9,636 bases of DNA. It comes from Candidatus Kaiserbacteria bacterium. GTDB lineage: Bacteria; Patescibacteriota; Minisyncoccia; Phycocordibacterales; UBA2100. A model generated the notes under the pieces. That model was not told the origin of the DNA, searched no databases, and saw nothing but the letters and a program-made list of their open reading frames with translations. A program made the translations under genes and the position numbers. The DNA is taken from the NCBI GenBank assembly GCA_019247335.1, contig JAFAPB010000087.1, forward strand, positions 1-9,636. Reading direction: 5' to 3'. Every line of letters starts with the position of its first letter. Position 1 is the stretch's first letter. Below are positions 1-6,444 of this stretch, piece after piece.

Positions 1-373
1 CATGCGTCTCGTCTTCGGCGTGGCGAGGGTTGATGGCGTCGACATCTTTTTCTTTCGGTATCTCCGCGAGAACGGCGTTCACATCCACCTGTTTCGGCAA
101 GGGCAACTGCACGATGAGCGAATCGACGCGGGGCGCGAGATCATGCACTGCCTCGATCACCGCTTCGGTCGACGCGCTCTCCGGAAGCGATGTCCGCACC
201 ATCTGAATATCGAGCGATTCCGCGGCACGGCTTTTGATGCGCACGAATTGCTCGATCACCGGATTTTCTCCGGCGACGATGATGCCGAGCGAAAGCTTCC
301 GCGCGATCGCGCTTCGGCGCGCGCGAAGCGCCGCGTACATCTCATCCGCGATCGCGCGCCCGTCGAGGATCAT
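1..373 (-). CDS. folD: FolD, methylenetetrahydrofolate dehydrogenase/cyclohydrolase, N-terminal part (cut by window edge)
   Basis: FolD is a cytosolic bifunctional enzyme that interconverts 5,10-methylene-THF and 10-formyl-THF through an NADP-linked dehydrogenase and a cyclohydrolase step. Only the first 124 codons are visible; the rest lies left of the window. The fragment starts MILDGRAIADEMYAALRA, then has the beta strand and loop IIVAGENPVIEQFVRIKSRAAE (about residues 30-51), which carries the family's YVxxK-type motif with the catalytic lysine (here FVRIK). It continues to LIVQLPLPKQVD and IPKEKDVDAINP, the conserved LPLP and PxKDVDG-like segments. The start ATG overlaps the TGA stop of the upstream epimerase (ATGA, 370-373), which points to translational coupling. 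An AAGGAAG sequence lies at 384-390, rather far upstream. The family is recognised confidently; completeness cannot be judged. Confidence 0.93.
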   Translation of the reverse strand, partial: MILDGRAIADEMYAALRARRSAIARKLSLGIIVAGENPVIEQFVRIKSRAAESLDIQMVRTSLPESASTEAVIEAVHDLAPRVDSLIVQLPLPKQVDVNAVLAEIPKEKDVDAINPRHAEDETH

Positions 374-1278
374 GCGAGGCCCGCTTCCTTTTTAAGCGCG
401 ACGATCGCATCTTCGAATTTCATTTTTGGTTCCCAGCCGAGCATCGTGCGCGCTTTTGTATTGTCCGCGAGCGCATGCGCAGGCTCGAGTCGCTCCGGCT
501 CGTTGACCACGGGTCCGCCGATCAGGCGCGCGACCTCGTTGACCGAAATATTCCTACCAGCGCCGATGTTGAACACATCGCCTTTGCCGGCATTCGGCGA
601 TTCCGCTGCGAGCAGATTCGCGCTCACCACATCGCTCACATGCGTGAAATCGCGCGTATGCGAGCCGTCGCCCCAGATCGTGAGCGGCTTCCCTTCCGTA
701 CGGAATTTTATGAACTTCGCGATCGCGAGCGCGTACGCGCCGTTGGGGTCCATGCGCGTGCCGTAGACATTGAAATAGCGCAGGCTCGCGGTCTCGAGCC
801 CGTAGACTTCGCTCCAGAGCTTTGCGGTGACTTCGGAAATATATTTCTGCAGTCCGTAGGGGCTCTTCGGCTGCGGGGTCATAGTTTCGACAAGCGGCAT
901 CGTCGCCTGATCGCCATACACGGAACCCGAGGACGCCGCGACGACGCGCTTCACGCCGCCCTGATGCGCCGCGCGCAGGATATTCACAAAGCCAGTCACA
1001 TTGACGGCAAAGGTCTCGATCGGATGCTCGATCGAAAATTGCACGCGCGGCAACGCCGCTTCGTGGAAAACATACTGCGCGCCGGCGATCACGGGCGCGA
1101 TCGCGTCGTACTCGCGAATATCGACCTCGTGATACGTCGCGCTTTTGCTCATGCGGTCCCCGCGCTTTCCCGCCGCGTAGTTATCGATCACGTGCGTCTC
1201 GAATCCGCGCTCGACGAGCGCATCGACGATGTGCGAGCCGATGAATCCCGCGCCGCCTGTCACGACCGCTTTTGCCAT
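370..1278 (-). CDS. NAD-dependent nucleotide-sugar epimerase/dehydratase (GalE/WbpP-like, extended SDR)
   Basis: This 302-residue extended short-chain dehydrogenase most likely epimerises a UDP-hexose (UDP-glucose/galactose or an N-acetyl form) at C4, with tightly bound NAD, in the cytosol. Visible features are the Rossmann glycine motif GGAGFIGS (residues 8-15), Asp32 at the end of the second strand (cofactor ribose binding), the active-site serine region ASSGSVYG (115-122), the catalytic YxxxK pair Tyr141/Lys145, RYFNVYG (167-173), and the C-terminal GWEPK segment (281-285) common to the family. It is shorter than E. coli GalE (338 aa), closer to archaeal-type GalE. Exact substrate cannot be read from sequence. 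It lies 15 bp downstream of the sugar transferase gene and overlaps folD by 4 bp. No Shine-Dalgarno precedes the ATG; instead a TATAGT hexamer sits six bases upstream. Confidence 0.9.
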   Translation of the reverse strand: MAKAVVTGGAGFIGSHIVDALVERGFETHVIDNYAAGKRGDRMSKSATYHEVDIREYDAIAPVIAGAQYVFHEAALPRVQFSIEHPIETFAVNVTGFVNILRAAHQGGVKRVVAASSGSVYGDQATMPLVETMTPQPKSPYGLQKYISEVTAKLWSEVYGLETASLRYFNVYGTRMDPNGAYALAIAKFIKFRTEGKPLTIWGDGSHTRDFTHVSDVVSANLLAAESPNAGKGDVFNIGAGRNISVNEVARLIGGPVVNEPERLEPAHALADNTKARTMLGWEPKMKFEDAIVALKKEAGLA

Positions 1279-1284
1279 GCCGCC

Positions 1285-1293
1285 ACTATAGCA
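1285..1293 (-). promoter_or_regulatory. Extended -10 element for the epimerase gene, predicting a leaderless mRNA
   Basis: On the minus strand the 15-bp gap after the sugar transferase stop contains TGC-TATAGT, an extended -10 with 5/6 match to TATAAT, followed by GGCGGC and the ATG. Transcription would begin on or next to the A of the start codon. No convincing -35 is visible, which an extended -10 may tolerate. Inferred from sequence only. Confidence 0.45.
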
Positions 1294-2649
1294 TTACGAG
1301 CCTTTTGCGGTGAGAACGAGCCGCACGGTCTGCACAAGAATAAAAAGGTCGAGTAAGAGCGAGCGGTGTTCGAGATAATAGAGATCGTACGAGAGCTTTT
1401 CCTTGGTCTCCGAAATATCCGTGCCGTGATGAGGATGGCGGTCATGCTTCAACTGCGCCCAGCCCATAAGTCCCGGCGCGATCAGATGTCGCGCGTTGTA
1501 GTACGGAATGCGCGCGTTGTAGAGGTTGGCGAGCGCAGGCAATTCCGGCCTGGGACCCACGAGCGAGAGGTCGCCTTTGAACACATTCCAGAGCTGCGGC
1601 AGTTCATCGAGCCGCGAGACCCGCAGCCACTTCCCGACACGCGTCACTGAAAGCAAGGTCTTCCCCGCCTCGCCGTAATCGCCGTCGTCATTCCCGCTCA
1701 TCGAGCGAAATTTGACGATCGCGACGGCCCGCTGGAAGCGGCCCACGCGGCGCTGACGGATGAAGATCGGGCCGCCATCATCAAGCTTGATCGCAAGCGC
1801 GATGAAGGGATAAAAGATAAGCGAGATGAGGCCGAGAACGGTCGCACCAGCGATATCAATGAAGCGTTTCAGCACATCGTAAACGCGCGAAGCGGTCACA
1901 TTGGAAAGTACCCACTCATAATCGATAAAAGAGAGCGGCACCCGCTCGAACAACTCTTCATAGAGCTCAGCCGCTTCAATAAGCGCGAAACTGCGCTTTT
2001 TGAATGCGGCGTCGTAAATGATGGGGAGGGCCGCGGAAACGGCCGCATCGGAAAAATCGACGACGAGAAACGTAACGTCATCCTCTTCGGCGACGCGGCA
2101 GACCTTTTGAATGATCTCATGCGTCGGCGCCTGCGAGGTATCGACGACGTACTCGAAAGAAAATGTCGCGTGGGTGTCGTTGCGAATCTCTTCCTGGAGC
2201 GCAACCGCATCGCGGCCCGAGGCGATCAGGACGCCTTTCAATTTCGGCGATCGCGGCAGACGCGGGAACATAACGACGCGCCAGAGAAAGATGAGCACGA
2301 ACGAGACAAGGAGGTACAGAGCGAGGATCGTTTTCGGCGCGAGACCGAATGCGGGAATAAGAAAAAAGAAAAGCGCGGCAAGAAAAACGTTGACGATCTG
2401 CGTGTACAAAATGTTCGCCGCAAGGCGGCTCCTGAAGAGCCGCGTGTGCCTGCCGTAGAGTCCTGCAACAAAAAAGACGACGACCCACCCTACAAAGAGG
2501 ATCGAAAACGGCACCAAGTGCCGCATGAATAGTTCTTTGCTCGGAAACGAGAGGTAGCGGAGCGCGAGTGTGGCCCAGAGCGAGGCGACAAATACGATGA
2601 TGTCGCCCGCCAAAAGCAGGATATATTCCCTCCGCTGGACGAGTGCCAT
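1294..2649 (-). CDS. Polyprenyl glycosylphosphotransferase (WcaJ/PglC-type bacterial sugar transferase)
   Basis: This 451-residue membrane enzyme should transfer a sugar-1-phosphate from a nucleotide sugar to polyprenyl phosphate, the first step of a capsule, exopolysaccharide or glycoprotein glycan at the inner face of the membrane. An N-terminal region of about four hydrophobic helices (roughly residues 8-130) is followed by a soluble CoA-binding-like domain (about 135-250). The C-terminal catalytic domain holds a membrane-embedded helix (about 260-290), KFRSM (313-317), RLDELPQLWN with the Asp348-Glu349 dyad known to be catalytic in PglC, VGPRPE (364-369) and PGLMGWAQ (392-399). The length is typical for the PoxA/WcaJ group. 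An upstream in-frame ATG at 2721 exists, but its 24 extra residues are not family-like and would overlap the divergent gene, so the start at 2649 (MALVQRREY) is preferred. The donor sugar is unknown. Confidence 0.92.
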   Translation of the reverse strand: MALVQRREYILLLAGDIIVFVASLWATLALRYLSFPSKELFMRHLVPFSILFVGWVVVFFVAGLYGRHTRLFRSRLAANILYTQIVNVFLAALFFFLIPAFGLAPKTILALYLLVSFVLIFLWRVVMFPRLPRSPKLKGVLIASGRDAVALQEEIRNDTHATFSFEYVVDTSQAPTHEIIQKVCRVAEEDDVTFLVVDFSDAAVSAALPIIYDAAFKKRSFALIEAAELYEELFERVPLSFIDYEWVLSNVTASRVYDVLKRFIDIAGATVLGLISLIFYPFIALAIKLDDGGPIFIRQRRVGRFQRAVAIVKFRSMSGNDDGDYGEAGKTLLSVTRVGKWLRVSRLDELPQLWNVFKGDLSLVGPRPELPALANLYNARIPYYNARHLIAPGLMGWAQLKHDRHPHHGTDISETKEKLSYDLYYLEHRSLLLDLFILVQTVRLVLTAKGS

Positions 2650-2664
2650 AGCCGTGTTTGCCGT

Positions 2665-2693
2665 ATCATGGCACTGTGGGGTCGATGAATCAA
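2665..2693 (-). promoter_or_regulatory. Putative promoter of the sugar transferase gene
   Basis: On the minus strand TTGATT (2693-2688), a 17-bp spacer and CATGAT (2670-2665) form a plausible -35/-10 pair, and a TG dinucleotide in the extended -10 position strengthens it. The leader would be about 9 nt with no Shine-Dalgarno. On the plus strand TATCAT (2664-2669, 5/6 match to the -10 consensus) overlaps the same bases and could serve the divergent glycosyltransferase, though I see no -35 for it. Both hexamers are imperfect. Confidence 0.4.
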
Positions 2694-2707
2694 GAAACCC
2701 CGCATAC

Positions 2708-3811
2708 ATGGAACGGCGCAAAAAAATTCTGTTTCTTATAACGAAAGCAACGTGGGGCGGAGCGCAGCGGTATGTCTACGACCTCGCCGCGCATTTGCCG
2801 CGCACAATGTTCCAGCCAGCGATCGCGTACGGCACGGAGGGCCGGCTCGCCGAGATGTGCCGCCGCAGCAGTATCCTCCTTTTGCAGCTTCCCTCGCTCG
2901 GCCGCGATATCGCGGTTTTCTCGGATATTAAAAGTTTTTTTGAGATACGGAACGCGCTTCGCTCGCGGCCTGACATCTTGCACCTCAATAGCTCTAAAGC
3001 GGCGGCGCTCGGCGCGCTCGCGGCGCGATTCGAAAAGATCTCGCACATCGTCTTCACCGTACACGGCTGGCCCTTCAAAGAAGATCGCAACATAATCGCG
3101 CGCGCGCTCATTTATCTCATCAGCTGGTTCACCGCGCTGCTTTCGCATCAGGTCATCGTCGTCTCGCGCGCCGATGAAGACGCCGGCAGGCGCATGTGGT
3201 GGGTCCGCAAAAAGATCCGCTATGTACCGATCGGCATTGAGCAGCCGACATTCCTCTCACCGGAGAGCGCGTATCGTGCGATGTTCGGCGACCTCACCCC
3301 GCCGCCGATCTCCAGCGAGACCGTTCGCATCGTGACGATCGCGGAACTCACCAAGAATAAAGGTTTGCAATATGCGATCGAGGCCGTCGCGCTTTTGAAG
3401 GAACGCGGGATCGATTGTATCTATGCGATCGTGAGCCCCGGCGAGGAACGCGAGCGCCTCGAGCGAATCGCACGCGAGCGCGGCGTCGCCGATCGGGTCT
3501 TTTTCCCCGGCTTCATCCCGAACGCTGCCGCGAATCTCACCGGATTCGATCTTTTTGTTCTGCCCTCAATTAAAGAAGGCATGCCATACGTGCTTCTCGA
3601 AGCGGATGCCGCGGGGCTTCCTATCGTGACGACCGAAGCGGTCGACGCAGGCCTCGTCGAGCGGCTCGCCTGCGCGCGGCGCGTACCGGTTAAGAACGCG
3701 CTCGCGCTCGCGGATGCGATCGCCGAGTTTGGCAAGAAAACGAAAGCCGCTGCCGGCAATCGCTTCTCCCTCACCGATATGATCGACGGCACGATCGAAG
3801 CGTACCGCTAG
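2708..3811 (+). CDS. Glycosyltransferase family 4 (GT-B fold)
   Basis: This 367-residue retaining glycosyltransferase probably adds a sugar from a nucleotide donor to a lipid-linked glycan on the cytoplasmic side. The N-terminal acceptor domain starts at ILFLITKATWGGAQRYVYDL (residues 5-24), with the GGAQ loop typical of GT4. HGWPF (119-123) and VVSRADE follow. The C-terminal donor domain begins at VRIVTIAELTKNKG (about 206-219) and contains the EX7E motif, Glu290 to Glu298, in KEGMPYVLLEADAAG. The in-frame stretch back to 2570 is rejected because its 46 extra residues lie in the opposite-strand gene and are not family-like; 2708 starts the canonical first strand. No Shine-Dalgarno is visible. 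The gene is divergent from the sugar transferase and likely works with it. Its stop codon interlocks with that of rodA. Confidence 0.9.
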   Translation: MERRKKILFLITKATWGGAQRYVYDLAAHLPRTMFQPAIAYGTEGRLAEMCRRSSILLLQLPSLGRDIAVFSDIKSFFEIRNALRSRPDILHLNSSKAAALGALAARFEKISHIVFTVHGWPFKEDRNIIARALIYLISWFTALLSHQVIVVSRADEDAGRRMWWVRKKIRYVPIGIEQPTFLSPESAYRAMFGDLTPPPISSETVRIVTIAELTKNKGLQYAIEAVALLKERGIDCIYAIVSPGEERERLERIARERGVADRVFFPGFIPNAAANLTGFDLFVLPSIKEGMPYVLLEADAAGLPIVTTEAVDAGLVERLACARRVPVKNALALADAIAEFGKKTKAAAGNRFSLTDMIDGTIEAYR

Positions 3812-4962
3812 AGCACGGCACCCAAGATCTCGGTCTCATCGCGCGCCTGGAGCGACGGTCGCGCGTTGCGACGCAGACTCATGAGGATCCCGAGCGCACC
3901 GTATTCGGTAAGCAGGTGCGAGCCGCCGTAGCTCATAAACGGCAGCGTCGTCCCGGTGATCGGCAGGAGCCCCATATTCATGCCGACGTGCACGATGAAT
4001 TGCGAGAGGAAATAAATGGCGACGCCGGCCGCGACGAGCGAATCGAAATTGTCAGAGCCGCGCGCGGATATCGAAAGTATCCGGAGGATGACGACCGCAA
4101 AGAGTCCGAAAAGCAGCAGCACGCCGAAAAATCCCCACTCTTCCGCATAGGCCGCGAAGATAAAGTCGGTCTGAAATTCGGGCAAAAATTGCAGCTTCGA
4201 CTGCGTCCCGTAGCCGATCCCCTTGCCGGTGAGCTGCCCCGAGCCGACCGCGACGGTCGATTGATACGCGTTGTATCCCGTGCCGCGAATATCGGCGAGC
4301 GGATGGATAAAAGTGAGAATGCGGTCCTTTTGATACTGATGGAGGCCGTAGTGCCAGACGCCGACTGCAAGCACCGATGCCGTGATAAAAAGGACGGCAA
4401 TGTGCCGCCACGAGATACCGGCGACCAACACCATGCCGAACCACACGGAGAAGATCGTGATCGCGGATCCGAAATCCGGCTGGAGAAAGACGAGTGCGAA
4501 GAGCAGGAATGCGTACGCGCCGGAGACGATGATGTGACGGATGTGCCGGATCTCGATGTGTCGCCGCGCGAAATATTTCGCGAGCACGATCCCGAGAATG
4601 AGCTTCGCGGGATCCGCCGGCTGTACGAAGAAGAATCCCAGATTGAAACGGTTCTGCGCGCCTTTGACCACCGAGCCGATGAGGAAAATAAGAGTGAGAA
4701 GAAAAATAACGCCCGAGTAGAGCGCGACCACGATGGGCGTGCGCCGCAAAAAAGAATAGTCCGGGATGCTCGCCGCGAAGAAGATGATGATCGCGCCGCA
4801 GATCCAGACGATCTGCTTGTCGAAATAGGCCTTTTCAGCGGCGAATCCGTGCATCGTCACGAGCCCCAAGAGCGAGATCGCGAATACTGCGGCGAGCAAA
4901 TACCAGTCGACGCGGAAAAATGCGAGCGTGCGTTCACGGCTACGTTTGAGCGCGCGCGGCAT
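3808..4962 (-). CDS. rodA: RodA, SEDS-family peptidoglycan glycosyltransferase of cell elongation
   Basis: RodA polymerises lipid II into glycan strands in the elongation complex, partnered by a class B penicillin-binding protein. This 384-residue protein has about ten hydrophobic helices and the family landmarks in order: DPAKLILG (about residues 117-124), QPDFGSA (161-167), KDRILTFIHP (212-221), GSGQLTGKGIGYGTQSKLQF and PEFQTDFIFAAYAEEWGFFG (about 240-280), and PITGTTLPFMSYGGS (334-348). Asp266 in QTDFIF aligns with the conserved aspartate regarded as essential in RodA. RodA is favoured over FtsW by the GTQSKLQFLPE...TDFIF stretch. The reading frame extends upstream to 5229, but that part is Arg/Ser/Pro-rich shadow of the neighbouring gene; the start at 4962 fits the family N-terminus. 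Only one base separates it from the stop of the upstream gene (TGATATG), suggesting coupled translation. Confidence 0.95.
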   Translation of the reverse strand: MPRALKRSRERTLAFFRVDWYLLAAVFAISLLGLVTMHGFAAEKAYFDKQIVWICGAIIIFFAASIPDYSFLRRTPIVVALYSGVIFLLTLIFLIGSVVKGAQNRFNLGFFFVQPADPAKLILGIVLAKYFARRHIEIRHIRHIIVSGAYAFLLFALVFLQPDFGSAITIFSVWFGMVLVAGISWRHIAVLFITASVLAVGVWHYGLHQYQKDRILTFIHPLADIRGTGYNAYQSTVAVGSGQLTGKGIGYGTQSKLQFLPEFQTDFIFAAYAEEWGFFGVLLLFGLFAVVILRILSISARGSDNFDSLVAAGVAIYFLSQFIVHVGMNMGLLPITGTTLPFMSYGGSHLLTEYGALGILMSLRRNARPSLQARDETEILGAVL

Positions 4963-4963
4963 A

Positions 4964-5734
4964 TCAGCGGGGCGCGATCGGCGCGGAGATCGGCGTGATG
5001 TCGACGCTGCCGAGCGAGATATTGAAGGGATCCGGCCAGGTGAAGACGATGGGGGCGGAGCCGCCGCCGGGCAGGCTCGGTAAAACGGTCTGCGACGCGG
5101 TGAAGGCGTTCCCCGCCGGATCGAAGACGACGGCGACGAACCCGATATTTTGCATATCTTTGACCGAGCCGTTGCGCGCGCTCGCGGTGATGCGCGGCGC
5201 GGTATCGACACCGGAGATCTCGCGATCATTGATCTCGATCACGTCCGCGGTGTTCTGTAATCGCTCCCACGTTAAGGGCTCGGTGAATTCGAATTGCGTA
5301 TGCGCGACGGCGCGCTGTCCGGTATCGACCGCGCCTTCGAAAACCGGCGTGATCGTTCCCGGCATGAGATACGTCGTTCCGGTGCGCTCGCCGATCAAAA
5401 TATTGTCTGCGTCGTAATACGAGAAGCGATACGGCGCCGATCGCACACCGGCGTTGTCGTTGGGATTCTGGATGTAGGCGACGGAGTTATAGACGCCGTC
5501 GCGCACGCGGAAGCTGCGCGCCCACATCACGCTCGACGGATTGAGCGCATGTGGATCGAGTAAGGGACAGGGTCCGCCGCGATCGATCGCCGTTTCCCCC
5601 TGATTTTGTTTGCCGTCGGTGCACGTCGCCGGAATGGTGAGGAAGTGGTATGCGACAGGGCCCCCGATCACGACGAGTAAGAAAAGAAAGGTGCCGAATC
5701 CGTAGAACGTACGTCGGCGTGAGGCCCATGACAT
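4964..5734 (-). CDS. Membrane-anchored extracytoplasmic protein of unknown function, upstream of rodA
   Basis: I cannot assign a named function. The 256-residue product has a short Arg-rich N-terminus (SRRRTF) followed by one transmembrane helix (about 10-32), so the rest should face outside. Directly after the helix is CTDGKQNQGETAIDRGGPC (38-56). It resembles the CxDGxxNxxExxxDCGGxC motif of many CPR and Bacteroidetes surface proteins, but Arg52 replaces a cysteine, leaving only Cys38 and Cys56. Two beta-rich segments follow (about 60-150 and 160-245), both ending in Ig/FxLYD-like patterns such as YNSVAYIQNPN and NIGFVAVVFDPAGN. The tail is Pro/Ala-rich. A GTG in frame at 5758 was rejected in favour of the ATG at 5734, which sits at the predicted transcription start and just before the Arg-rich stretch. 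Tight linkage to rodA suggests an envelope or wall-elongation role, an inference only. Confidence 0.85.
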   Translation of the reverse strand: MSWASRRRTFYGFGTFLFLLVVIGGPVAYHFLTIPATCTDGKQNQGETAIDRGGPCPLLDPHALNPSSVMWARSFRVRDGVYNSVAYIQNPNDNAGVRSAPYRFSYYDADNILIGERTGTTYLMPGTITPVFEGAVDTGQRAVAHTQFEFTEPLTWERLQNTADVIEINDREISGVDTAPRITASARNGSVKDMQNIGFVAVVFDPAGNAFTASQTVLPSLPGGGSAPIVFTWPDPFNISLGSVDITPISAPIAPR

Positions 5735-5740
5735 TCGTCT

Positions 5741-5746
5741 ATTGTA
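5741..5746 (-). promoter_or_regulatory. -10 element for the rodA-upstream gene, predicting a leaderless mRNA
   Basis: The minus strand reads TACAAT (5/6 match to TATAAT), then AGACGA, then the ATG at 5734. A start site about seven bases after the hexamer would fall on the A of the start codon. The -35 region is weak. It lies immediately beside the divergent TTGACA at 5752-5757. Confidence 0.5.
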
Positions 5747-5751
5747 CTCGA

Positions 5752-5779
5752 TTGACACATACCGCGAAAAAAGGATGAT
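5752..5779 (+). promoter_or_regulatory. Putative promoter for the two-helix membrane protein gene
   Basis: TTGACA (5752-5757), a perfect -35 consensus, is followed after 16 bp by GATGAT (4/6 match to the -10 consensus). Transcription would start near 5786, giving a leader of about 25 nt that contains the Shine-Dalgarno sequence. The spacer is slightly short and the -10 imperfect. Confidence 0.45.
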
Positions 5780-5799
5780 GAGCGAAGTTCAATCCTGAC

Positions 5800-5805
5800 G
5801 GAGGA
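5800..5805 (+). promoter_or_regulatory. Strong Shine-Dalgarno sequence GGAGGA
   Basis: GGAGGA lies a few bases before the ATG at 5811 and fixes that start. It contrasts with the minus-strand genes, whose starts lack such a site. Confidence 0.8.
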
Positions 5806-5810
5806 ACGTC

Positions 5811-6302
5811 ATGAACTGGAGAAAGCATCCGGTACGCGCAGGGATCGCCGCCTTGTGCGCGGTGTTCCTCTGTTTCGGCCTTGGCTTCACCTTTCTCAAG
5901 TACGTAGTCAAATGGCACGTGCTTGAAGACGTCTTCGACTTCGCGCCGCTTTTCTTCGTATGGGTCATCGCACTCGTGGCATTCTGCGGTCTCATGTCGG
6001 AGCCGGGAGTACCGGCGAAGAGGCAGCTGCCCAAAGACGCGATGCGGCTAAAGGTGATCTCTCCCATCGTCGCCGAGCAGGTCGTCATGCCAACGGGACC
6101 CGATCGACAGCTGCACTGGCACGGAGGACACGAGTACCGCACCGGCACCGTGCTTCTACTTCTCCCGCACGAGCGCGACGAGCGAAATCGCATAACGCAG
6201 TGGATGGTCCGCGCGGAGGGACATCCCGACATGATCGTCGCGGATCAGGTGCTCAAGCGATGGCGCGCTGCAAGCGTGCAAGATGTCGCCGAAGCGGCGT
6301 AA
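5811..6302 (+). CDS. Hypothetical two-helix membrane protein
   Basis: I do not recognise this 163-residue protein. It has a positively charged N-terminus (MNWRKHPVRAG), a first hydrophobic helix (about 10-33), a short polar loop with acidic residues (KWHVLEDVFDF), a second helix (about 44-62), and a soluble C-terminal domain of about 100 residues. With Lys/Arg before helix 1 and the even helix count, the C-terminal domain is predicted to be cytoplasmic. That domain has a His cluster, HWHGGHEYR (His102, His104, His107), a hydrophobic strand GTVLLLL, and a charged RDERNRITQW stretch. Start choice is supported by the GGAGGA site. The gene is bounded by its own promoter and a downstream hairpin, so it is probably monocistronic. 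No function is proposed. Confidence 0.8.
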   Translation: MNWRKHPVRAGIAALCAVFLCFGLGFTFLKYVVKWHVLEDVFDFAPLFFVWVIALVAFCGLMSEPGVPAKRQLPKDAMRLKVISPIVAEQVVMPTGPDRQLHWHGGHEYRTGTVLLLLPHERDERNRITQWMVRAEGHPDMIVADQVLKRWRAASVQDVAEAA

Positions 6303-6309
6303 GCGAAGT

Positions 6310-6344
6310 GCCCGGGACCCTAGACGGTTCCGGGCGCGCATTTT
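6310..6344 (+). terminator. Probable intrinsic terminator after the two-helix membrane protein gene
   Basis: GCCCGGGACC (6310-6319) and GGTTCCGGGC (6326-6335) form a 10-bp stem with one G-U pair around a 6-nt loop, starting 8 bases after the stop codon. The U-run (TTTT, 6341-6344) is short and separated from the stem by GCGCA, so termination may be incomplete. Confidence 0.6.
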
Positions 6345-6377
6345 ATGGATATTTTGGCGCTTGACCTTATAGATATT
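6343..6377 (+). repeat. Direct repeat TTAT(G/A)GATATT flanking the -35 region
   Basis: TTATGGATATT (6343-6353) and TTATAGATATT (6367-6377) match at 10 of 11 positions and are 24 bp apart. The second copy lies within the promoter spacer, so they could be paired operator sites. The region is AT-rich in an otherwise GC-rich window, which makes a chance match more likely. Confidence 0.4.
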
Positions 6378-6389
6378 CTATGGTACTAT
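6361..6389 (+). promoter_or_regulatory. Promoter of the Cys/His-rich hypothetical gene, with a possible operator in the spacer
   Basis: TTGACC (6361-6366), a 17-bp spacer and TGG-TACTAT (-10 at 6384-6389, extended by TG) make the best-formed promoter in the window. Transcription should start near 6396. The spacer carries an inverted repeat, ATAGA-TAT-TCTAT (6369-6381), placed where a bound regulator could block RNA polymerase. Confidence 0.65.
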
Positions 6390-6399
6390 TTAAACGGGA

Positions 6400-6421
6400 G
6401 TATGCGCCCAAACACGCATAC
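6400..6421 (+). promoter_or_regulatory. 5' leader hairpin of the gene at 6445
   Basis: GTATGCG (6400-6406) and CGCATAC (6415-6421) form a perfect 7-bp stem with an 8-nt loop, beginning about 4 nt after the predicted transcript start and ending 10 nt before the AAGGA ribosome site (6432-6436). It could stabilise the mRNA 5' end or be a protein-binding site. It leaves the ribosome site exposed. Confidence 0.5.
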
Positions 6422-6444
6422 AACAACCATAAAGGAAGCCAACG

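Noticed and set aside
2570..2707. A 46-residue N-terminal extension of the glycosyltransferase.
   Set aside because: It overlaps the sugar transferase coding sequence and promoter region and lacks GT4 features; the first conserved strand begins right after 2708.
2650..2721. A 24-residue N-terminal extension of the sugar transferase starting at 2721.
   Set aside because: It would overlap the divergent glycosyltransferase start and bury the likely promoter; the ATG at 2649 gives the usual family N-terminus.
3916..4998. A 360-codon plus-strand reading frame opposite rodA, and similar frames opposite the epimerase (475-1356) and folD (2-766).
   Set aside because: They are antisense to strongly recognised genes, are rich in Arg, Asp, Glu and His with no domain pattern, and arise from the GC-rich codon structure of the true strand.
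4963..5229. An 89-residue N-terminal extension of rodA.
   Set aside because: It is Arg/Ser/Pro-rich low-complexity sequence fully overlapping the upstream gene in another frame; the RodA family starts near MPRALKRSRERT.
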